64,000 bases of DNA. It comes from Spisula solida (Eukaryota > Mollusca > Bivalvia > Venerida > Mactridae). The notes beneath the pieces were generated by a model that was given only the letters and a program-made list of their open reading frames with translations, was not told the origin of the DNA and made no database searches. Position 1 is the stretch's first letter, and every line of letters begins with the position of its first letter. A program made the translations under genes and the position numbers. Where the stretch lies: positions 1,984,001 to 2,048,000 of the forward strand of contig OX365948.1 of assembly GCA_947247005.1 (NCBI GenBank), in the 5' to 3' direction. Shown here piece by piece: positions 24,142 through 35,774 of this stretch.

Positions 24142-25158
24142 ATTTCATTAATACTTTACCAACAAGTCATGTCAAAACATGGAGGCTGACATCTTGGATT
24201 CACAACGAGGTCAAAACAAACCACTCGGAATTTTCGGCTTCGTTCGTAGATGTAAATGTAAACAATCGACTGCAAGTCTAAATTGTCGAATAATAAGGTA
24301 TTACATTAATCTTTTTATTCCAATTACTAAAAGCAATTCATTAGATTTAATCATAAATGTACATATGTTGCTCGTTTAACTTTACATTAATAGTCATGGA
24401 AAATGCAAAATCATTTTGACATTCGTCATCGGGTGATTTCGTACTCATCTGTTCTTTTAATGGTCTTCTTTATTACAAACTTGATATTTAAAGAATATCA
24501 TTATTTTTTGGCGATCTTATTTAATTCAGATATCACTCAATAACTCTATATTATTGATTTGTATACATGTGTAATTACATTTGAGATGGTCCAACTTAAG
24601 TGACGCTCTGTGAGTCTGTCAAGCGAATGCAGGAATGTTTGCTGATGACGCTAATATTATATCTCACAGTCACAATAAACTCCATGTCAGACAGCCTATC
24701 CCTTCAGGAAGACCTTGCCAGCCTTGAAGCCTGGGAAAACACCTGGTCCATAGAGTTTAATCCGGACAAATGTGAAATACTATGCATCTCCAGAAAGAAA
24801 CATCCAACAACTTTCCCTTACAAACTCCACAACACTGAAAAAAAACTTGTGATGAAGCATAATATTTAAATTGGTCAAAACACATTAATAATATAACATC
24901 TAAAGCAACTTCCTCTCTTCGTTTCATACAACATAATATAAAAACTGCCAACAGAAATGTAAAAAGTGCTGCCTACAACACATACATCCGCCCACAACTT
25001 GAGTATTGTTCTAACATCTGGCATCCCTGTCAAAAAAATCTGACAAATTAAAAATCCCACATCTGGTACACTTTTTCTCATGGATTAAAATTATTTTCTT
25101 CAATACACTTTTATTCTTAATCATTTCTGGTTTCCAGTTGTCATATAAAGTGGTGAAG
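24142..25158. promoter_or_regulatory. Head-to-head PIGW / REX1BD upstream region
   Basis: The two start codons are about 1 kb apart and divergent. A possible noncoding first exon of REX1BD ends at a donor AAG/GTATTA at 24297 and could join an acceptor TTTCCAG at 25137. That leaves very little space before the PIGW start and suggests a shared promoter. Nothing like a TATA box was recognised. The frame at 24179-24379 is not supported as coding. Confidence 0.4.
24630..25060 (+). pseudogene. Decayed non-LTR reverse transcriptase fragment
   Basis: Reads the FADDAN catalytic box, then LQEDLASLEAWENTWSIEFN and NPDKCEILCISRKKH, then, after a frame change near 24870, INNITSKATSSLRF and YIRPQLEYCSNIWHP. 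These are the C-terminal part of the RT domain and the segment after it in CR1/Jockey-like elements. Both ends are missing. Confidence 0.8.
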
Positions 25159-28100
25159 ATGGGAGAGTTGTCATCGTCAGGAGAGACACAGACAGACAGT
25201 TCAAGTTATGCTGCTGATGGTACACCTAAACAACTGCTTTCTAGATTCTACGCTTTACAGGAGGAAAGGGTGCAAACATATCATATGTTTGAGGAGTAAG
25301 GATCAATTTGTTTAATTATCTATCATGTTATCTAAATGAACTTGACACACTTGTATCATCAGTCAACAGTACTATTAAAGCAGGTCACCTTACTCAAGGA
25401 TATTTTTGTAAGGACTCGAGTATCGACACTTTTTAAATTTAGAAATTTTGGTTAAAGATTTTAATAAAATCACATATTTAGTTTACTTTCCATGCAATGA
25501 AAAATGGCAACCTTACTTATTATCATTTATAGTAAACAGCAACATAACTCTAGGATGATTTTATAAGGAGTATAGAGATTTTTACTTTGATGTTTTGATT
25601 CAAGTTTTTCATAATTTCTTATTTCATTAATACATGTACATGTAAACATTTGTATTGGCAAAAGTATTTACTAGTTATAACTAGAAATTTATACATGTGT
25701 ATAATATTATAACTATCAACATTACACTTCAGGAGTACATAACCTTACAGTGACAGATGTTTTTCCCTCTTCAGTAGATGCCCACATGGCATTGAAGAGT
25801 ATTTCGTTAAAGTTGAAGTTTTTACCTCAATCTAATCCTTTCTTTTTTTCTGTTTCAGAGGCTTTCAGGCATATCTGAAGGGTGCTCCAAATTACAACTT
25901 TCCATTATACAGACAACTAGTTCATGAAATCACAGATACCTTTAACAAGATCTCTAAAGATGTACTCACCATAAAAACAAAGTTTGCAGAACAAAACAAT
26001 TTTATCCCAATATCAGAGATCATTGATAAGATACAAAAGGCTGAGCAGAAGAAACTCGAACTTGTAAGTTTCCTACATAACAACTCTTGAGATTTTGTAT
26101 CAATTCCTTAGTTTGCATTGAAATTTCTTTGTCTATGTATTCTTCTTGGCATTTAGGGAAAGACATACTTTGGTCAAGTTTTGAGAAAGTATTGTATTTT
26201 ATTACGTAAGTAATGTTATCTTCTATGGGAGAACAATTAAATCACAAATTGGAAAATTGTTCTCCAACATGTATGATAACAAATGTATGGCTTAAATTTG
26301 TTATATCTGACCAGAGTTGGGGTAATCCAATTACTCAAATGCAAGTAATCAGATGTATTTGATTACTACCGCAAATCTGATTACATATATTGTAATTTGA
26401 TTGATTACAAGGCCAGTAATCATGAAAAATTACAATTACTTGCTAAATTACTCAAATATATTGATAAGTCAACTGAATCAATAAATTTAATAAGTATGCT
26501 CTAGACTTAACTTGTACAGCCTTCCATTTCACTGACAGGTAGTGCTGTATGACAATGTTTTTCACACTTTGTTGTGACACTTAAGATGACATTGATACTG
26601 ATATTATATAAGTATAGGATAGAACATGAGTAGGTGTTGTATATGGGATTTATAACTCCCAGTGAAACGAGGAGTTATAACCCCATATCAACACCTATGA
26701 GCCGTTCTATCTGACTTAGACTATAGATAAATAATCTTTGCCTATAAATCGACCAGTACATAGGGTATGATAAACTATTTAAGTACTGGTGAAATATGTT
26801 AAGTGTTGCATGATGCATATATAGATCTAAGTGGCGAAATTAAGCTATTTACAGTAAAACCTCAATAATGAAATTCCTTCTTCTTCTTCTTCTTCCGTAT
26901 ACTGAGCTGGGCACTTGATAGGCGTAATTAGCTCAACTTTATATGCATGGTGATGGTGTACAGAGTCAAAAATTTAAAATAGTCCAAAACTGATTAAAAC
27001 TATATACATGTACACAGCACTGATGTCTACTCATGTAGTCGGGTCTTGAAGGCGTCTAAACTTGGCGCCGAGACCGTCGAAGCTAGGAGGAGGTTCCATT
27101 CAGGCACAGTCCTCACAAAGAATGTGCTGGCGAGGGTCTGGTCATGGACCCTTTCCTGGTAAAGGCGGTGTTGGCCACGTGTCCTGGCATCACTCTTTTT
27201 AAAGTATGCGTCTGCTGTGATGTCTATAAGCCCATTCTGTATTTTGTACATCATGCACAGCCTGCTTTGTCTACGGCGACTCTCAAGGGACTCCCATTTC
27301 AGGTCTTTTAGCATATTCGAGACGCATCCTGGGGTCGTTGTTGAGTAGTCGTTGTGGACAAATCGGGCTGCTCGGCGTTGTACTTGTTCAAGCCTCATGA
27401 TGTGGTTGGCTTGGGTAGGATCCCATACCGTGGCCGCATTCTCAATGATGGGACGAACCATGGCTTTGTAGGAGGCTTCCTTGACTGGTGGCGTGCACTC
27501 CTTGATGTTTCGTCTCAGGAAACCTAGAGTCCTGTGTGCCTTTGAGGTTATGCTGTTGATGTGGGAGTCCCAGGAAAGGTTGTTTGTCAGGGTCACACCA
27601 AGATACTTGCTGGCATCAACAATTTCAAGGGTGTGGCCGTGTAGTATGTAGTGGGTGTTAATTGTGTCACGTCCTCTTGGCACTATGCGGATGACGGAAC
27701 ATTTGGCAGCGTTGAAGCTCATCTGCCACTGTCTTTCCCACTCTTCTAATGCAGTAAGGTCTTTCTGTAGCCTCGCTCTGTCATTGTCGTTCTGCACAAC
27801 CCTGAATAGCATGCTGTCGTCAGCAAATAGCTTGGATGATGAGGATGTAATCATGTCTGGCAAGTCGTTGATATATGCTAGAAATAGCAAAGGGCCAAGG
27901 ACAGTACCCTGAGGAACTCCAGATAGTACGCCGGCTGTTTCTGACTTGGTGCCATCCAGAACTACCTGCTGTGTCCTGTTGGATAGGAATGACTGTATCC
28001 ATGTTTTGATGTTTCCTCTCACTCCATAGAAGTCTAGCTTGTGTAGTAAGCGTGAGTGGGGGACTTTGTCGAATGCCTTAGCAAAGTCTAGCAGTATTAC

Positions 28101-31100
28101 ATCAACCTGTTGTTTCTTCGCCAGATCGGAGGCAATTTCATGGATTGTTGTCAGTAATTGGGTTTCACATGATCTTCTTTTGCGGAATCCATGTTGATTG
28201 TCTTTCAAGATCTTGTGTTGGTCGAAATGTGACATGATGTTACTGTGTACAATATGTTCTAGTAGTTTGCAGGAAATTGATGTTAAGGAAACTGGGCGAT
28301 AGTTGGCAGGTTGATGGCGATCTCCTTTTTTGAAGATTGGTACTACTGTTGCTTCACGCCAATCCTGAGGGACTTCTCCGGAGTCGAGGGATTGTTGAAA
28401 GATCTTGGTAAGTGCAGGTGATATTTCGTTCGCTGCCGCCTTAAGTATGAATGGTGGAACTTGGTCTGGACCTGCAGCTTTATGAGTGTTGAGATTCATG
28501 ATAAGCTTATGTACCCCTTTCCAGTTTACAGTTATGTTGTTCATGGATGGTGTGTTGCTGGGCCCCTTGTCTGGTAGGTTTGAGGTATCTTCCTTCGTGA
28601 AGACCGATACAAATTGGTCATTCAGGATGTTGGCTTTCGCAGATTTATCACTCTGCAAGAAGCCATCCTTGTTCTTCAGTGGTGCGACGCCTGAAGATTC
28701 TTGGCCTTTGCTTTTCACATAGCTCCAGAACTTCTTGGAATTGTCCTTGTAGTTGTCGCTGACTGTGGTTTGAAGATAGTCTCTGTTGGCTCTTCTAACA
28801 AGAAATTTGACTTCATGTTGTAGTTTCTTATATCTGTCAAGGTCTTTCTTCTTTCTTGTGAGTTTTGATTTCTTATAAGCTCGTTGTTTACGTCTGATTG
28901 ATCTTTTGATGTCGGTATTCATCCAGGGGTTGGTGTAGCGTGATGTAGAGAGCTTTGATGGGACTCATTTTCTATTGAAGAACATATGGTGTCCTTAAAG
29001 ATGGTCCAGGATTCTTGGGACTGTAAAAAACTTAATGTTGAGTGATTGCATCATTCTATCAAAGAGCAAATAGAGGAAAACGGAACGAAAAATGGTTAAT
29101 TCTGAGCCAATCTTATTAAAGAGGTGGTCTTCATATAGGTACAATTTTACTGTGAATTTGAGGTTGAATAATGTGCAAGTCAGTGGACAGAAAGTAGTGG
29201 TCTTTATTTTGAGGTAGTCTTGAAGGTGAGGTCTTCATTTGTAACTTATGGGTTGTGATAGAATGAAAGTCATATACTTTAATCACAAGACACCATTGGA
29301 ACCCCTACAATTTGTTTTAATCGTTAGTTGGTTTTAAGTTCTACTCTGTGAAAACGATGTCTTAAAAGAGAGGGGTAATCTTAACGTAATTATTGAAGAC
29401 ACAATAGTACAGAACAACCTCTGTAGAGGGAAACCCTTTGTGAGTTGCAAATATTGGTCATTGTTTAGAAGTTGTTGCCCTACAGAATTTACAAATGTAT
29501 ATACATGTAATAACTTCAAGTAACTTTGAAGGTTTTGTTATACAGAGGTTGTTGCACTACATAGGTCCGCTAGAGAGGTCGTACTGTAGTCATAGAAGCT
29601 ACCACAGCATTCACCCTCTACTGATAATGTTGTCAGCACTCAGCAGAGATGTTGGCAATGCCTTAATTGGTTAATTATCTATCAAAAATGTTGTCTCAGA
29701 TTATGACAGTAATAATGAACAAATGTAGAAAGGTTCGATATGCATGTACATGTATTCTAATTCTAGTTTTGCATCCACATTTTCTGTGCTAAATGCATGA
29801 ATACATTATTATATATAACTATGCTCAATTATTTTGCTTGGTCTACTATAGTATATAGTGTTGAGTCAATTACATTACAATGTGTAATTTTTATATTACA
29901 ATTTCATTACAATGTGTAAGCTATTTACAATTTCATTACAATGTGTTGAGTCAATTTCATTACAATGTGTAAACTCTATATTACAATTTCATTACAATGT
30001 GTAAGCTTATTACAATTTCATTACAATGTGTAAGCTTATTACAATTTCATTACAATGCGTTGAGTCAATTTAATTACTATGTGTAAACTTGTAATGATTT
30101 CATTACAATGCATTGAGTCAATTTCATTACAATGTATAAACTTATTACAATTTCATTACAATGCTCTGAGTCAATTTCATTACAATGCTTTGAGTCAATT
30201 TCATTACAATGTGTAAACTTATTACAATTTCATTGGTTACCCAAAAGAATTACTAAGGTAAAGCTAACATGTTGCCTCAAACTACCTCTTTCTTTTATAA
30301 AACAATTGCTATATTTTTTCAGACGGCTAAAGTACAATTATGTAGACAGAAGCAGCAGGATGAGTTGAGTGAAACAACAGAGTGTGAAACAGAGGAAGTC
30401 AAACAAAGGTATGTTACAGTTACAACTTACACCATTCTTATCCTAGTACTAATACTCAAAACTCAACAGTATCTACCAATCAACTTTCTTGTCTCTTCCC
30501 TCGAGAGTCCTCTACTCATTCCAGTCTGAGTCCTCTACTCATTCCAGTCTGAGTCCTCTACTCATTCCAGTCTGAGTCCTCTACTCATTCCAGTCTGAGT
30601 CCTCTACTCATTCCAATCTGAGTCCTCTACTCATTCCAGTCTGAGTCCTCTAATCATTCCAGTCTGAGTCCTCTACTCATTCCAGTCTGAGTCCTCTACT
30701 CATTCCAGTCTGAGTCCTCTACTCATTCCAGTCTGAGTCCTCTACTCATTCCAGTCTGAGTCCTCTACTCATTCCAGTCTGAGTCCTCTACTCATTCCAG
30801 TCTGTGTCCTCTAATCATTCCAGTCTGAGTCCTCTACTCATTCCAGTCTGAGTCCTCTACTCATTCCAGTCTGAGTCCTCTACTCATTCCAGTCTGAGTC
30901 CTCTACTCATTCCAGTCCTCTACTCATTCCAGTCTGAGTCCTCTAATCATTCCAGTCTGAGTCCTCTACTCATTCCAGTCTGAGTCCTCTACTCATTCCA
31001 GTCTGAGTCCTCTAATCACTCCAGTCTTAAGATTTTTTACCAATCATTACCCTTATTGAATGAAGTTTACTAATTCCAGGTGAAAATTCTTGTGGTCTGC

Positions 31101-32931
31101 TTATAAATACATGTAGAGCATGACCAGATAAATATAATTGCTAAATTTTGATCTAGAATTCTGTATGCCAAGGAAAATATTTAATTTCGGTACAGTAAAA
31201 CATTGAAATGTTTCTGTATAGTGACTATAGTCACATATGTATCATACTTTTAAACATCTAACAGACAATAATGTATGGTTTAACTAAGTAATCTCTGCAG
31301 TGGTGCAAGATCAGTACCTAACCATCAGTAGGGGTATGCCTAATGGACAAATTGTAGGATGATTCTGAAACAATAAATTTCAGCCTGTCTGTTCAAAGAA
31401 CACGGGTTGGTTGTAATGCACTCACCTCATCATTGGTGAAAGTTTTTATTTAGGAAATAGATCACAGACAAACCGTGATCTATTCACTGGTGTATCACGC
31501 AAAACTGCGATCTATTTGCATTCTAACACGTGTAATGTATGCACTATATGGACTAATTTATTTGCGGAGTTGATGAGTTATTTTCATGTTGCTACAGACA
31601 ACTTTCGCTGTTCACAGTATTCAATGTCCGCCCCTGGAATTTTAAGCTTTACTATTCCCTTTATTTGTCATCAAACTGAAGTTTATTTAACGCCAAATTC
31701 AAATTACGTACTTCACGTTTACGCATATAAATTGATACATGCAATGACCTTTTTCATAGAATATCAATTTAACCAAAGAAATAAACAGAAACGCTACAAA
31801 AAGAAAATTAGCAAAACGTCACGCTCTAAGGCAACGTCACAGTTCATGATGACATAAAAATTATAATAAACAAGACGTAAATTTCATTGAAAAAAATCGC
31901 TAAATATACGCGGGAGATAAATTTAACAGCTGAAATTCTACCGTGATATACCGTTTATTTGATCACAATACAGCTGTATGCGTTGACATGGGGTAACCTA
32001 CAGACAGTGTTAAAATGAAGTTTATTGCATGAACAACACAATTAATGTTTTCTTTGCTATTGTATTAAACTTACAGTATTTCGTCGGCTTAGGATTATTT
32101 TGAGCTATCTACAAAAATCATTTTTTCAGATAATTACACCCCTGGATTCCTAATATGATGAGCTATCTAATGCACCCATTGTTTTCAAAATGGAAGCATT
32201 CGTTACGAAGTTTGCGCGTCACAGCTTGCGCTAACTCAACATTTCACACTCAAAAGTAAGGGTTATTCTGAGCTATGTACGTGAGATAGCGCACTATAAT
32301 CCTAACAAATGTTGAACAACCAATCAAAAAGAAGCATTTTGTCACGTGATTTGACACAGAAGTTCTTAAAATGACGTCATTCCTTGTAGATAGCTCAAAA
32401 TAGACATGAAAACGATCAGCAATGAATGAAACAGTTTCGCTTAAAACCTTCATATTTCAAGTGCTATCTCCTGATAGCTCAGTATAATACTAAAGAAAAT
32501 CAAAATATTGTTACACTTTATGAGCTTTCTCTAAAATGCTTTTTCAATTTTAGAATGAACTGTTGCTCATGCGGTATTAACATCCACGGTGAAGGTAGCT
32601 TATTCTAGTACAAATAATATTTTTATTTCTTGCAAATCAACCAATGTTGAGTGAGATTATCACATCTGAATCTTTGAAGCACGATTTCTCGAAAAGTGAA
32701 ATTGTGTAGTTAGCACAAGACAATACTGAGGGGACGATTTGTTGTATTTTCACATAGCCCATACTTTATATATTCAGTTTATCAGAGAACAGAGATTATC
32801 TGGTGGAACAAATGGAAGAATTGAAATATGAATCCGAAGATATATACACAGCCGAGTGTGAGCCCGAGACATCAGACACAGCCGAGTGTGAGCCACAAAC
32901 TTCAGATTCTACATTATCTGCAGATAGATAA
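25159..32931 (+). CDS. REX1BD: REX1BD-like protein (required for excision 1-B domain), 4 coding exons, 193 aa
   Basis: Coding exons 25159-25295, 25859-26063, 30323-30408 and 32778-32931 join in consistent phases (582 nt, stop TAA at 32929-32931). The core matches the REX1-B/C19orf60 family: RFYALQEERVQTYHMFEEG, then YLKGAPNYNFPLYRQLVHEI and FNKISKDVL, then a helical Lys/Glu-rich region and a C-terminal EQMEELKYESED. The tail has two copies of TAECEP...TSD. In Chlamydomonas REX1 is linked to DNA repair; the animal function is unclear. The acceptor of the last exon is TATTCAG at 32777 rather than ATCAG eight bases later, because only the first keeps the frame. A noncoding 5' exon is likely, given TTTCCAG at 25131-25137. 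Introns 2 and 3 hold a LINE and several arrays. Confidence 0.88.
26617..26711. repeat. Foldback in REX1BD intron 2
   Basis: Arms around AGATAGAAC...TAGGTGTTG and ATATGGG with their complements, plus an inner hairpin GAGTTATAA, form a near-perfect palindrome of about 95 bp. Confidence 0.75.
26878..29025 (-). mobile_element. 5'-truncated CR1/Jockey-like non-LTR retrotransposon
   Basis: The element runs antisense in REX1BD intron 2. Its 3' end is a GAA-repeat tail (TTC repeats at 26878-26895 on the plus strand), typical of CR1/Jockey-type elements. The 5' side breaks off around 29025, before the endonuclease domain. A frame change near 28970 separates a short upstream coding remnant (ESWTIFKDTICSSIE) from the long ORF. 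No clear target-site duplication was found. Confidence 0.85.
27027..28922 (-). CDS. Non-LTR retrotransposon reverse transcriptase, long ORF, 631 aa
   Basis: An uninterrupted RT ORF with the expected motif order: NYRPVSLTSISCKLLEHIV, then LLDFAKAFDKVPHSRLL, GVPQGTVLGPLLFL, the catalytic KLFADDSMLF, then NAAKCSVI and SKYLGVTL. The C-terminal domain carries RLEQVQRRAARFV. The frame remains open upstream of the ATG (RYTNPWMN) until a stop near 28970, so this ATG is not the natural start. The endonuclease domain is absent and the element is not autonomous. The uninterrupted frame suggests fairly recent insertion. Confidence 0.92.
   Translation of the reverse strand: MNTDIKRSIRRKQRAYKKSKLTRKKKDLDRYKKLQHEVKFLVRRANRDYLQTTVSDNYKDNSKKFWSYVKSKGQESSGVAPLKNKDGFLQSDKSAKANILNDQFVSVFTKEDTSNLPDKGPSNTPSMNNITVNWKGVHKLIMNLNTHKAAGPDQVPPFILKAAANEISPALTKIFQQSLDSGEVPQDWREATVVPIFKKGDRHQPANYRPVSLTSISCKLLEHIVHSNIMSHFDQHKILKDNQHGFRKRRSCETQLLTTIHEIASDLAKKQQVDVILLDFAKAFDKVPHSRLLHKLDFYGVRGNIKTWIQSFLSNRTQQVVLDGTKSETAGVLSGVPQGTVLGPLLFLAYINDLPDMITSSSSKLFADDSMLFRVVQNDNDRARLQKDLTALEEWERQWQMSFNAAKCSVIRIVPRGRDTINTHYILHGHTLEIVDASKYLGVTLTNNLSWDSHINSITSKAHRTLGFLRRNIKECTPPVKEASYKAMVRPIIENAATVWDPTQANHIMRLEQVQRRAARFVHNDYSTTTPGCVSNMLKDLKWESLESRRRQSRLCMMYKIQNGLIDITADAYFKKSDARTRGQHRLYQERVHDQTLASTFFVRTVPEWNLLLASTVSAPSLDAFKTRLHE
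29090..29590 (+). repeat. Decayed DNA-element fragment (GAGGT repeats)
   Basis: Repeated GAGGTGGTCTTC / GAGGTAGTCTTG motifs, ACAACCTCTGTAGAGG and a right edge CCGCTAGAGAGGTCGTACTG resemble the end of a MITE family. A similar motif (CAGTATAACCTCCGTAGAGC) occurs at 53747. Confidence 0.45.
29865..30235 (+). repeat. AT-rich tandem array in REX1BD intron 2
   Basis: Units of about 25-30 bp built on TTACAATTTCATTACAATG, alternating with GTGTAAACTTA or GAGTCAA linkers. The array ends less than 100 bp before exon 3. Confidence 0.9.
30505..31027 (+). repeat. 23-bp minisatellite, about 22 copies
   Basis: The unit begins GAGTCCTCTACTCATTCCAG and is 23 bp long, with a few variants (TCTAATCATT) and one shortened unit near 30910. 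It starts 97 bp after the donor of REX1BD exon 3. Confidence 0.97.
31460..32015 (+). repeat. Dispersed repeat, copy 2
   Basis: Shares ordered blocks with 18230-18560: ACGTCACAGTTCATGA, AACAAGACGTAAATTTCATT, CGGGAGATAAAT and TACCGTGATATACCGTTTAT. It lies in REX1BD intron 3 in the same plus orientation. The 113-codon frame within it is not a gene. Confidence 0.7.
32085..32500. repeat. Inverted TGAGCTATC motifs in REX1BD intron 3
   Basis: GGATTATTTTGAGCTATCTAC near 32091 is answered by GTAGATAGCTCAAAATA near 32385. Further copies of GAGCTAT/ATAGCTC lie at 32160, 32268 and 32475. Likely a decayed foldback. Confidence 0.5.
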
Positions 32932-33183
32932 CACACAATCACTCAACCAATGTAGCTGCTATGTGTTCCATGTTAAATTGGTGGATTAACGCTTTCATAA
33001 TAATTATGTGCTTGCTAGACACAGAATAGTGCAGACTTTAATAGCAAAGCACACTATTGTGGCTGTAACTTTACAATGACGCGGTTTGTTTCCAAGAAAT
33101 TTCAGGCAACACAAAAATGACATTGTAATGAATATCATATTTGAGTATACTGAATTGGTGCAAAGTTCATTTTAAATACTCTA

Positions 33184-33525
33184 GTCCCAACAATATGATG
33201 TCGGTATAATGAATGTCCCAACAATATGATGTCGGTATAATGAATGTCCCAACAATATGATGTCGGTATAATGAATGTCCCAACAATATGATGTCGGTAT
33301 AATGAATGTCCCAACAATATGATGTCGGTATAATGAATGTCCCAACAATATGATGTCGGTATAATGAATGTCCCAACAATATGATGTCGGTATAATGAAT
33401 GTCCCAACAATATGATGTCGGTATAATGAATGTCCCAACAATATGATGTCGGTATAATGAATGTCCCAACAATATGATGTCGGTATAATGAATGTCCCAA
33501 CAATATGATGTCGGTATAATGAATT
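33184..33525 (+). repeat. 31-bp minisatellite, 11 copies
   Basis: The unit begins GTCCCAACAATATGATGTCG and is 31 bp long, essentially invariant. Since 31 is not a multiple of three and the unit has no minus-strand stop, it generates long spurious minus-strand frames. It lies 250 bp after the REX1BD stop. Confidence 0.97.
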
Positions 33526-33529
33526 TGTC

Positions 33530-34109
33530 AGTTTATTGGGTGTCGTTATATCGAGACCCGACTGTATTCGAGTTTGTTATATTAAAAAATGTATTAACTT
33601 ACCGGACTTAATTTGTCTCAAGCCGAGTTTACCATAATTGTGTTAGCAACTTGGCACTACATGTAATTCTATACTACAATATTTTTAGCTCATCTGTCGT
33701 AGTGGCAAGGTGAGCTTTTGTGATGACTCTTCATCCAACGTCAGGCCATGCACCAACAGCGTTCTTGTCTGTATGATAGTGGTTTCCCTGCCACAGAATT
33801 TTTTTCCCAACAGTTTGACTTGGTTCCCTTCTTCAACTGACCATTGCCAACTTTATAATAAGAGTAACTGCCCCTGAAAGGGCTAAAATGGCTATTTGGT
33901 CTTGTCTGCATGCTAGATGTTTGATTTATGATTTCGTTGTAACCATTCTTACATCACCATATGAAACATGTGCTTGGTCATGGGCAGATCCTGCAATTTT
34001 TCTCGGCGGGCTTCCTACCTGCTCTTTTTTCTCAGAAAATTTTAATGGTCTTGACTAATAACTTCGTCCAGGGGTCCTACAGTTATTTTAAAGCATACAT
34101 CAAGCTTTT
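33530..34109. other. Repeat remnants, no gene
   Basis: GTCGTTATATCGAGACCCGAC near 33542 looks like a DNA-element end. TTTTAGCTCATCTGTCG and AAGGTGAGCTTTTGTGATGA near 33685-33725 resemble the AGCTCACC ends of the 12.0-13.0 kb array. No coding sequence. Confidence 0.45.
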
Positions 34110-34230
34110 TTGGCCTCTGTAGCTCAGTGGCTAGCGTGCTTGCTGTCTAATCTGGCGACCTGGGTGGAGGCACACATATGCCTCCCATATTTCAGCAGAC
34201 AGCCGACTGGCAAATAAAGGCTATGCTCAG
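34110..34230 (+). repeat. tRNA-derived SINE fragment
   Basis: GGCCTCTGTAGCTCAGTGGC then TAGCGTGC matches the 5' half of a tRNA with an A-box, followed by GACCTGGGT in place of a full B-box. The downstream GCAAATAAAGGCTATGCTC recurs near 36200, so the tail is repeated. Truncated; not a functional tRNA. Confidence 0.5.
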
Positions 34231-34480
34231 TACTTATATGTTGTCACTCGATCATTTACGTATTAGTAAATTATTTTGTAAAACACTTCTCAAAAACTAT
34301 CGAAGGTATTCATTTGAATGCTTGTTCACTATCACAAGGGCAATGCATTACAACAAAGAACATGAGCATGTGATGTACATTTCAAAACTAACTTGCCCTG
34401 GCTTTAATTTACAACTTAGAAAGAAATGATGGTCATTTTTCTCATAATAATTAAATTTCTCTAGGACTATCAAAGATGTG

Positions 34481-35774
34481 GAGCCCGTTACCCAACCAAG
34501 CCGCTTCCAAAAGGCGCTATCGAGCGCTTTCCTACGTCTATGCAACGACTAGCTACCAGCGAGCAGTGCTTGCCGATAGCATACTGTATAGCGGGTATAT
34601 TTCACGGGGGGTTAATTTTCGCTATATTCGCGGTCAACATTGATAGCGCGAAATCTAAACCCCGCAAAATATTCACCTGGTAAATATACAAATTTCACAA
34701 AGGCAGACAATTCATGAGTAAAAATATGTGATGGAGCAATAAGAAATAAAACAACGTTGACCCAATCACTTTGCAAGAAGTACTTGGGTTTAGCAAAATA
34801 CGGCAATAACATAACGACTTATAATAAATCACAAATACAATTCGAAATTAGACTCTTGTAAAAATGTATTTAAACACTATGCATTTGTATCAAATATCAA
34901 ACGTCATGTTTTCTCAACGTTAAAAGGTGTTAAGCAAGTACATCAAACTTGTTAAATTTAACGATTTTGTTTGCAAAATGTGTAAATGTTTGCTGAAAAA
35001 GTATTTGTTTGTTTTCATTTTCTAATGATCTTTAACTCGGCTATCAAACAAACCGTTCAAAATAACAGTCGAAACGAGCGATTATCAATAATCTTACTGT
35101 GTAATTTGTAAATTCCGTAAATCGTTTACGAATCATCAAATTTGGGAAAGAAGAAGCATACGCCCTTATATTATGTTATACCGGTGGGGAGTATAAGTAA
35201 ATCATGGACAGGGGGTCTAAATAGTATTATAAATACGGCTGACTTATTATTAGACCCTGTATACCAAAGAGTTTCCTTGTGTGCCCCAACAAGATCAAAC
35301 GCTTTAAATAACTCAGGCACAATGGCGTTATATATTCCTGCATATGTTTAATTAATAATTCATTATGGACTATGAAAGCATTATGGGATTGTGAAACGTA
35401 CGTATGTTCGCAATTAATCGACAATTAATGAACAATTTAATCGTCATTACACACGGATTTCTTACAATATTGAATTTAAGTCAGGGTCGTTTGCGCGAAA
35501 TCAAGACACCGTGAATTCAAAAGGATCCAGATAACGCGAATAATGGACCCCGTGAAATATACCCGCTATACAGTACTGTTTCTTGACACTTTGCTAGGCA
35601 AGCGCTACCGAAGCGGCCCGTTGCTTAAGAAAGCGATTGATAGCGCTTTGCTACGAAACGGTTTGCTATCCGCGAGCACTCACTGGTAGCATATAATTTT
35701 CAGCTTTTTAGTAGGCCGTTTCCTAGCATAGTGCTATCGAGCGCTCGGTAGCGGTTTGGTTAGGCAACAGGCTC
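34481..35774. mobile_element. Outer foldback element rich in GCGCT motifs
   Basis: The left edge GAGCCCGTTACCCAACCAAG and the right edge, complement of GAGCCTGTTGCCTAACCAAA, are imperfect inverted ends with further GCGCTATCGAGCGC-type palindromes inside. The MITE at 34584-35573 is inserted in it. A related GGTAGCGCTTTGCTTAGGC fragment lies at 46775-46795. Confidence 0.65.
34584..35573. mobile_element. TA-flanked MITE nested in the foldback
   Basis: Inverted ends CTGTATAGCGGGTATATTTC, extending through CACGGGG (about 27 bp), are exact complements and are flanked by TA on both sides. This fits Tc1/mariner-type insertion. The 990-bp interior is AT-rich without a transposase. Confidence 0.8.

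Noticed and set aside
33135..33503. Long minus-strand repetitive frames (up to 122 codons)
   Set aside because: They are produced by the 31-bp minisatellite, whose unit has no minus-strand stop and shifts frame each copy.
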